A DNA stretch of 8,556 nucleotides, taken from assembly GCF_938045405.1 (NCBI RefSeq), contig NZ_CALIMW010000025.1, positions 1 through 8,556 on the forward strand. Direction: 5' to 3'. Position 1 is the first letter of the stretch; every line of letters starts with the position of its first letter. This stretch comes from an uncultured Campylobacter sp. (GTDB taxonomy: Bacteria; Campylobacterota; Campylobacteria; Campylobacterales; Campylobacteraceae). Positions 6,592 to 8,556 of the stretch are shown here, piece by piece. The notes under the pieces are model-generated. The model was not told the origin of the DNA. It saw only the letters and a program-made list of their open reading frames with translations, and did no database searches. The translations under genes and the position numbers were made by a program.

Positions 6592-6665
6592 TGGAGGCGA
6601 CACCCGGATTCGAACCGGGGATCAAAGCTTTGCAGGCTCATGCCTTACCACTTGGCTATGTCGCC
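6592..6665 (-). tRNA. tRNA-Cys (anticodon GCA)
   Basis: A 74-nt cloverleaf with acceptor GGCGACA paired to TGTCGCC, U discriminator and encoded CCA. The anticodon loop contains TGCAA, giving GCA, and the T-arm is GGTTCGAATCC. It lies 16 nt after tRNA-Leu and 20 nt before the lipoprotein ATG on the minus strand. Confidence 0.95.
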
Positions 6666-6681
6666 ACGCCGGCTTATTAGG

Positions 6682-6768
6682 TGGTGCCCGGAGCCGGACT
6701 TGAACCGGCACGGAAAAAATTCCGAGGGATTTTAAGTCCCTTGCGTCTACCGATTCCGCCATCCGGGC
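6682..6768 (-). tRNA. tRNA-Leu (anticodon TAA)
   Basis: An 87-nt class II tRNA with acceptor GCCCGGA paired to TCCGGGC, A discriminator and encoded CCA. Anticodon stem AGGGA/TCCCT encloses CTTAAAA, giving TAA. The long variable arm (CGGAA...TTCCG) and D-arm GGCGGAATCGGTAGAC are typical of bacterial leucine tRNAs. It is second in the minus-strand run, 28 nt after tRNA-Gly. Confidence 0.95.
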
Positions 6769-6796
6769 ACGTTTAATACAAAAACAGAATGTAAAA

Positions 6797-6871
6797 TGGA
6801 GCGGGAAACGAGAGTCGAACTCGCGACATCAACCATGGCAAGGTTGCGCTCTACCACTGAGCTATTCCCGC
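6797..6871 (-). tRNA. tRNA-Gly (anticodon GCC)
   Basis: A 75-nt tRNA with acceptor GCGGGAA paired to TTCCCGC, T discriminator and encoded CCA. Stem CAACC/GGTTG encloses TTGCCAT, giving GCC. It is the promoter-proximal member of the Gly-Leu-Cys-lipoprotein-Ser unit. Confidence 0.95.
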
Positions 6872-6884
6872 GCAAAGAAATGAA

Positions 6885-6890
6885 ATATTA
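6885..6890 (-). promoter_or_regulatory. likely -10 box of the tRNA/lipoprotein operon
   Basis: Read on the minus strand, TAATAT stands 13 nt before the 5' end of tRNA-Gly, with TTGGG just upstream and the AT-rich AAATTTTAAGC further up. Spacing suits a sigma-70 start a few bases before the tRNA. A clear -35 box is not visible, which is usual in Campylobacter. TATAAA about 20 nt further upstream is an alternative. Confidence 0.45.
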
Positions 6891-6936
6891 CCCAATGCAA
6901 GCTTAAAATTTCATTTTATAGCGGCCTTTGCGGAGA

Positions 6937-6961
6937 AAATTTTGGCGTAGCGCCGGAATTT
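6937..6961 (+). other. hairpin between divergent tRNA promoters
   Basis: In + strand RNA, AAATTTTGGCG and CGCCGGAATTT pair over 11 bp (two G-U pairs) around a TAG loop. On the minus strand the two wobble pairs become mismatches, so it favours + strand folding. It lies upstream of the probable tRNA-Ala start and so is probably not transcribed with it. Confidence 0.25.
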
Positions 6962-6985
6962 AAAAATTTTGTAAGTAAAATAATG

Positions 6986-6991
6986 TAAAAT
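6986..6991 (+). promoter_or_regulatory. possible -10 box of tRNA-Ala
   Basis: TAAAAT preceded by TG lies 15 nt before the first base of tRNA-Ala in an AT-rich leader. It is the best-placed candidate but only a moderate match, with no clear -35. Confidence 0.35.
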
Positions 6992-7006
6992 TACAAAATC
7001 TTTATT

Positions 7007-7082
<76 letters not shown>

Positions 7083-7192
7083 TTTAAGCTATTTTTAAGT
7101 TTAAATCACTTCTTTTAAATATCTTTTGCTTCCTTTGAATGCCGATATTTAGGGCTTTTAGTAATTTTTGATTTTTTTGTTTCTTTTTATGT

Positions 7193-7198
7193 TATAAT
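7193..7198 (+). promoter_or_regulatory. sigma-70 -10 box (TATAAT) with upstream T-tracts
   Basis: A perfect TATAAT is preceded by repeated T-runs over about 35 bp (ATTTTTG, ATTTTTTTG, CTTTTTA) at roughly helical spacing. This is the recognised Campylobacter style of promoter that lacks a -35 box. It would start transcription near 7205 and drive the genes from 7268 onward. Confidence 0.75.
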
Positions 7199-7224
7199 TG
7201 TTTTAGAATAATTCAGTTGTTTAT

Positions 7225-7271
7225 TAGGTTGGTTAAAACCTATTATGTCAGTTTTACAGAAAGAGCAATGA
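7225..7271 (+). promoter_or_regulatory. leader hairpin and 8-codon upstream ORF
   Basis: TAGGTT-GGTTAA-AACCTA (7225-7242) forms a 6-bp stem in the leader RNA. ATG 7245 then starts MSVLQKEQ, whose TGA overlaps the ATG of the next gene as ATGA (7268-7271). The arrangement would allow translational coupling. No good ribosome site precedes ATG 7245, so whether it is translated is uncertain. Confidence 0.35.
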
Positions 7272-7510
7272 TATCGTCTAAAAGCCCTTTTACGTATATA
7301 TTACATAAAACCAAAAACGGCATAAGCGAGAACTATATCGCAAAAATCGTTAAGATGAACGAAAGATATATACTTCCATCTTTTGACGAGCGCGATGCAA
7401 ATACGATAAAGTATAGTGATATTTTAGATTTAAACCAAAATAATCCGAGTTCTAGTCGTCTCAAAGCGCTTCATCACCTAATAAACGATATAGAAAAGTC
7501 TTTGCAATAA
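7268..7510 (+). CDS. hypothetical protein, 80 aa
   Basis: Unrecognised small soluble protein beginning MISSKSPFTYILHKTK and ending with a probable amphipathic helix, SSSRLKALHHLINDIEKSLQ. No signal peptide or membrane helix is seen. ATG 7268 is chosen because AAAGAG lies just upstream; a TTG at 7217 in the same frame would add 17 residues but overlaps the leader hairpin. It is the first gene after the promoter at 7193 and is followed by an Imm40-like gene 26 nt later. Position ahead of an immunity gene could mean another immunity protein or a toxin fragment, but nothing in the sequence decides this. Base composition is AT-rich, unlike the left part of the window. Confidence 0.6.
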   Translation: MISSKSPFTYILHKTKNGISENYIAKIVKMNERYILPSFDERDANTIKYSDILDLNQNNPSSSRLKALHHLINDIEKSLQ

Positions 7511-7536
7511 ATTAAATTTTAATGGAAGGAGAGATT

Positions 7537-7911
7537 ATGTCATTTATAGATGAAGATTACGTAAATATCGTGCCGCAAGATTTGCTAGAACGCGGTATAC
7601 GCCTAAGAGAGGAGTACGGAATTTATGATATCGCTTGGAGATTCGACGATGTAATGGAGGTGCTTAAAATCACAAAAAGCAAAGATATGGTTATCGTCGG
7701 AGGAGACGTATATCGCCTAAGCGGTAATGAGCCCATCATCACATACGATAGCTGGAGCATTAAAGATGGAGATGACGGTGACGATGCATTCGAACTAGCG
7801 GTTCGATACATCACTAATTATCGCGCCAGAAACGGAGATGACTTTGCATACTGCCCGGCTATCGGTCCATATACCATCCTACAGGAGCCAAATGAACCAA
7901 CAGAAAAATGA
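7537..7911 (+). CDS. Imm40-like immunity protein, 124 aa
   Basis: Small acidic soluble protein resembling the Imm40 family, predicted immunity proteins that protect against polymorphic toxins delivered between bacteria. Visible family-like features are VIVGGDVYRL at residues 52-61 (GGDVY core) and ITYDSW at 68-73, in the place of the usual YDNW. A C-terminal helix follows (AFELAVRYITNY, 84-95). The N-terminal third is helical and charged. ATG 7537 was chosen because AAGGAG lies 6 nt before it; the upstream ATG 7522 has no ribosome site and would overlap that element. The gene overlaps the next by 20 nt, so the two are translationally linked. No toxin gene is in view. Family call rests on motif memory and should be tested by profile search. 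Confidence 0.6.
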   Translation: MSFIDEDYVNIVPQDLLERGIRLREEYGIYDIAWRFDDVMEVLKITKSKDMVIVGGDVYRLSGNEPIITYDSWSIKDGDDGDDAFELAVRYITNYRARNGDDFAYCPAIGPYTILQEPNEPTEK

Positions 7912-8302
7912 TCAATTTTTTATAAACAAGAGTTTACCGCCTAACGTAGAAAGATGGCTTAACATAATGCTTCGATATAAATTTAAAGGCAGAGATGAAT
8001 TAATATCTCATCTCAGACTTATAAAGATCGATAGCGTGATAAAGGAAGTAGGTTATATGCTAATAAAATTTAAAGAGCCTAAAGGTACGGAAAAGCTATC
8101 GTTAGAAAATTTCCCGATAAACACTACAGTAATAGATATTATGGTGTTCACAAAAGGAGAATATGAAACCAACTTCTTACTCTACAATAACGATTATGTA
8201 AGTAGGCTAGAGATTTATAATGTTGCAAGCGAAGCATATCTTGAATTAGAAAATTTTGAGAATATTCAATTTTATAATTTTGATGAAAATAAATATGAAT
8301 AA
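7892..8302 (+). CDS. hypothetical protein, 136 aa, possible immunity-type gene
   Basis: Unrecognised soluble protein. It has a helical, basic N-terminal half (VERWLNIMLRYKFKGRDELISHLRLI style, residues about 18-45). The second half is rich in strands with aromatic and acidic residues (TVIDIMVFTKGEY, NFLLYNNDYVSRLEIYNV, FENIQFYNFDENKYE). ATG 7892 has AGGAG 5 nt upstream, inside the end of the preceding gene. The 20-nt overlap and the 8-nt overlap with the next gene place it firmly in one operon. Size, acidity and neighbourhood resemble immunity proteins, but this is inference from context only. Confidence 0.65.
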   Translation: MNQQKNDQFFINKSLPPNVERWLNIMLRYKFKGRDELISHLRLIKIDSVIKEVGYMLIKFKEPKGTEKLSLENFPINTTVIDIMVFTKGEYETNFLLYNNDYVSRLEIYNVASEAYLELENFENIQFYNFDENKYE

Positions 8303-8556
8303 GTGCTTGAAATTAATAGTAGCCCTATTTTGTGTCAATATAATGGCTGCGAGCTTATTAAAAGCAAATAACCTCGTAAGCTACAAGGGCTCAAAGCTCT
8401 CAAGCATAAATGCCAACTACTCCAGATCCAAATCAAGCACTATAAAATTTAAAAATTCCCAACAAGGAAATAAAATGAAATTTTTAAGGCAATACAAAAG
8501 CATTATTCTATTACCATTTTTGCTGATTATTTCGTTTTTTGTTTTTCGTATGATTT
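8295..8556 (+). CDS. secreted/membrane protein, 3' end outside window
   Basis: Open frame of 87 codons running off the window. ATG 8295 overlaps the previous stop (ATGAATAA) and encodes a credible signal peptide (MNKCLKLIVALFCVN, then AASLLKA), followed by a Ser/Lys/Asn-rich stretch. At codon 61 (ATG 8475) a second start in the same frame has a strong ribosome site (AAGGAA, 5 nt spacing) and a TATAAA 29 nt before it. It begins MKFLRQYKSIILLPFLLIIS, a membrane anchor. No stop separates them, so this may be one protein with two hydrophobic segments. It may also be a short secreted protein that has lost its stop and runs into a downstream membrane protein gene. The frame beyond 8556 would tell. 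Confidence 0.55.
   Translation, partial: MNKCLKLIVALFCVNIMAASLLKANNLVSYKGSKLSSINANYSRSKSSTIKFKNSQQGNKMKFLRQYKSIILLPFLLIISFFVFRMI

Noticed and set aside
7623..7814. Minus-strand 63-codon frame
   Set aside because: Ser/Thr/Ile shadow opposite the Imm40-like gene.

Overview
The window looks like chromosome of an oral-type, moderately GC-rich Campylobacter. The grounds are the recurring AAATTT/TAAATTTTA words both inside and between genes, the Lys/Phe/Tyr-rich proteins, the Gly-Leu-Cys-Ser tRNA grouping, and a TATAAT promoter preceded by T-tracts rather than a clear -35 box. Species is not resolved from sequence alone.

Left part (1-4314, + strand): an intact Dyp-type haem peroxidase gene, an intact gene of unknown function, then two small genes that each need one frame change to be read through. 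About 1 kb follows with only decayed-looking coding fragments, then an intact four-helix membrane protein gene. Middle (4315-6269): a minus-strand beta-propeller (PQQ-repeat-like) gene carrying an early TAG and a frameshift, flanked by stretches with no convincing gene. The right-hand one holds short direct repeats and an AT-richer block.

Right part: a minus-strand tRNA run Gly(GCC)-Leu(TAA)-Cys(GCA)-Ser(TGA). A 51-residue entericidin-like lipoprotein gene, too small for a 60-codon ORF cutoff, sits in the same direction between tRNA-Cys and tRNA-Ser, only 20 nt after the tRNA-Cys CCA end. Its message probably comes from the tRNA transcript. Divergent from this run is tRNA-Ala(GGC) on the + strand.

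Downstream of tRNA-Ala the sequence becomes clearly AT-richer. A strong promoter precedes a tightly packed set of small genes that overlap or nearly touch: an unknown 80-aa protein, an Imm40-like immunity protein, an unknown 136-aa protein, and a secreted/membrane protein that runs off the window. This looks like accessory DNA next to a tRNA gene, plausibly an immunity (anti-toxin-delivery) cluster without its toxin in view. The two most interesting items are the lipoprotein gene nested in the tRNA operon and this AT-rich cluster. The number of broken reading frames between 1823 and 5751 also deserves a check for real decay versus sequence error.
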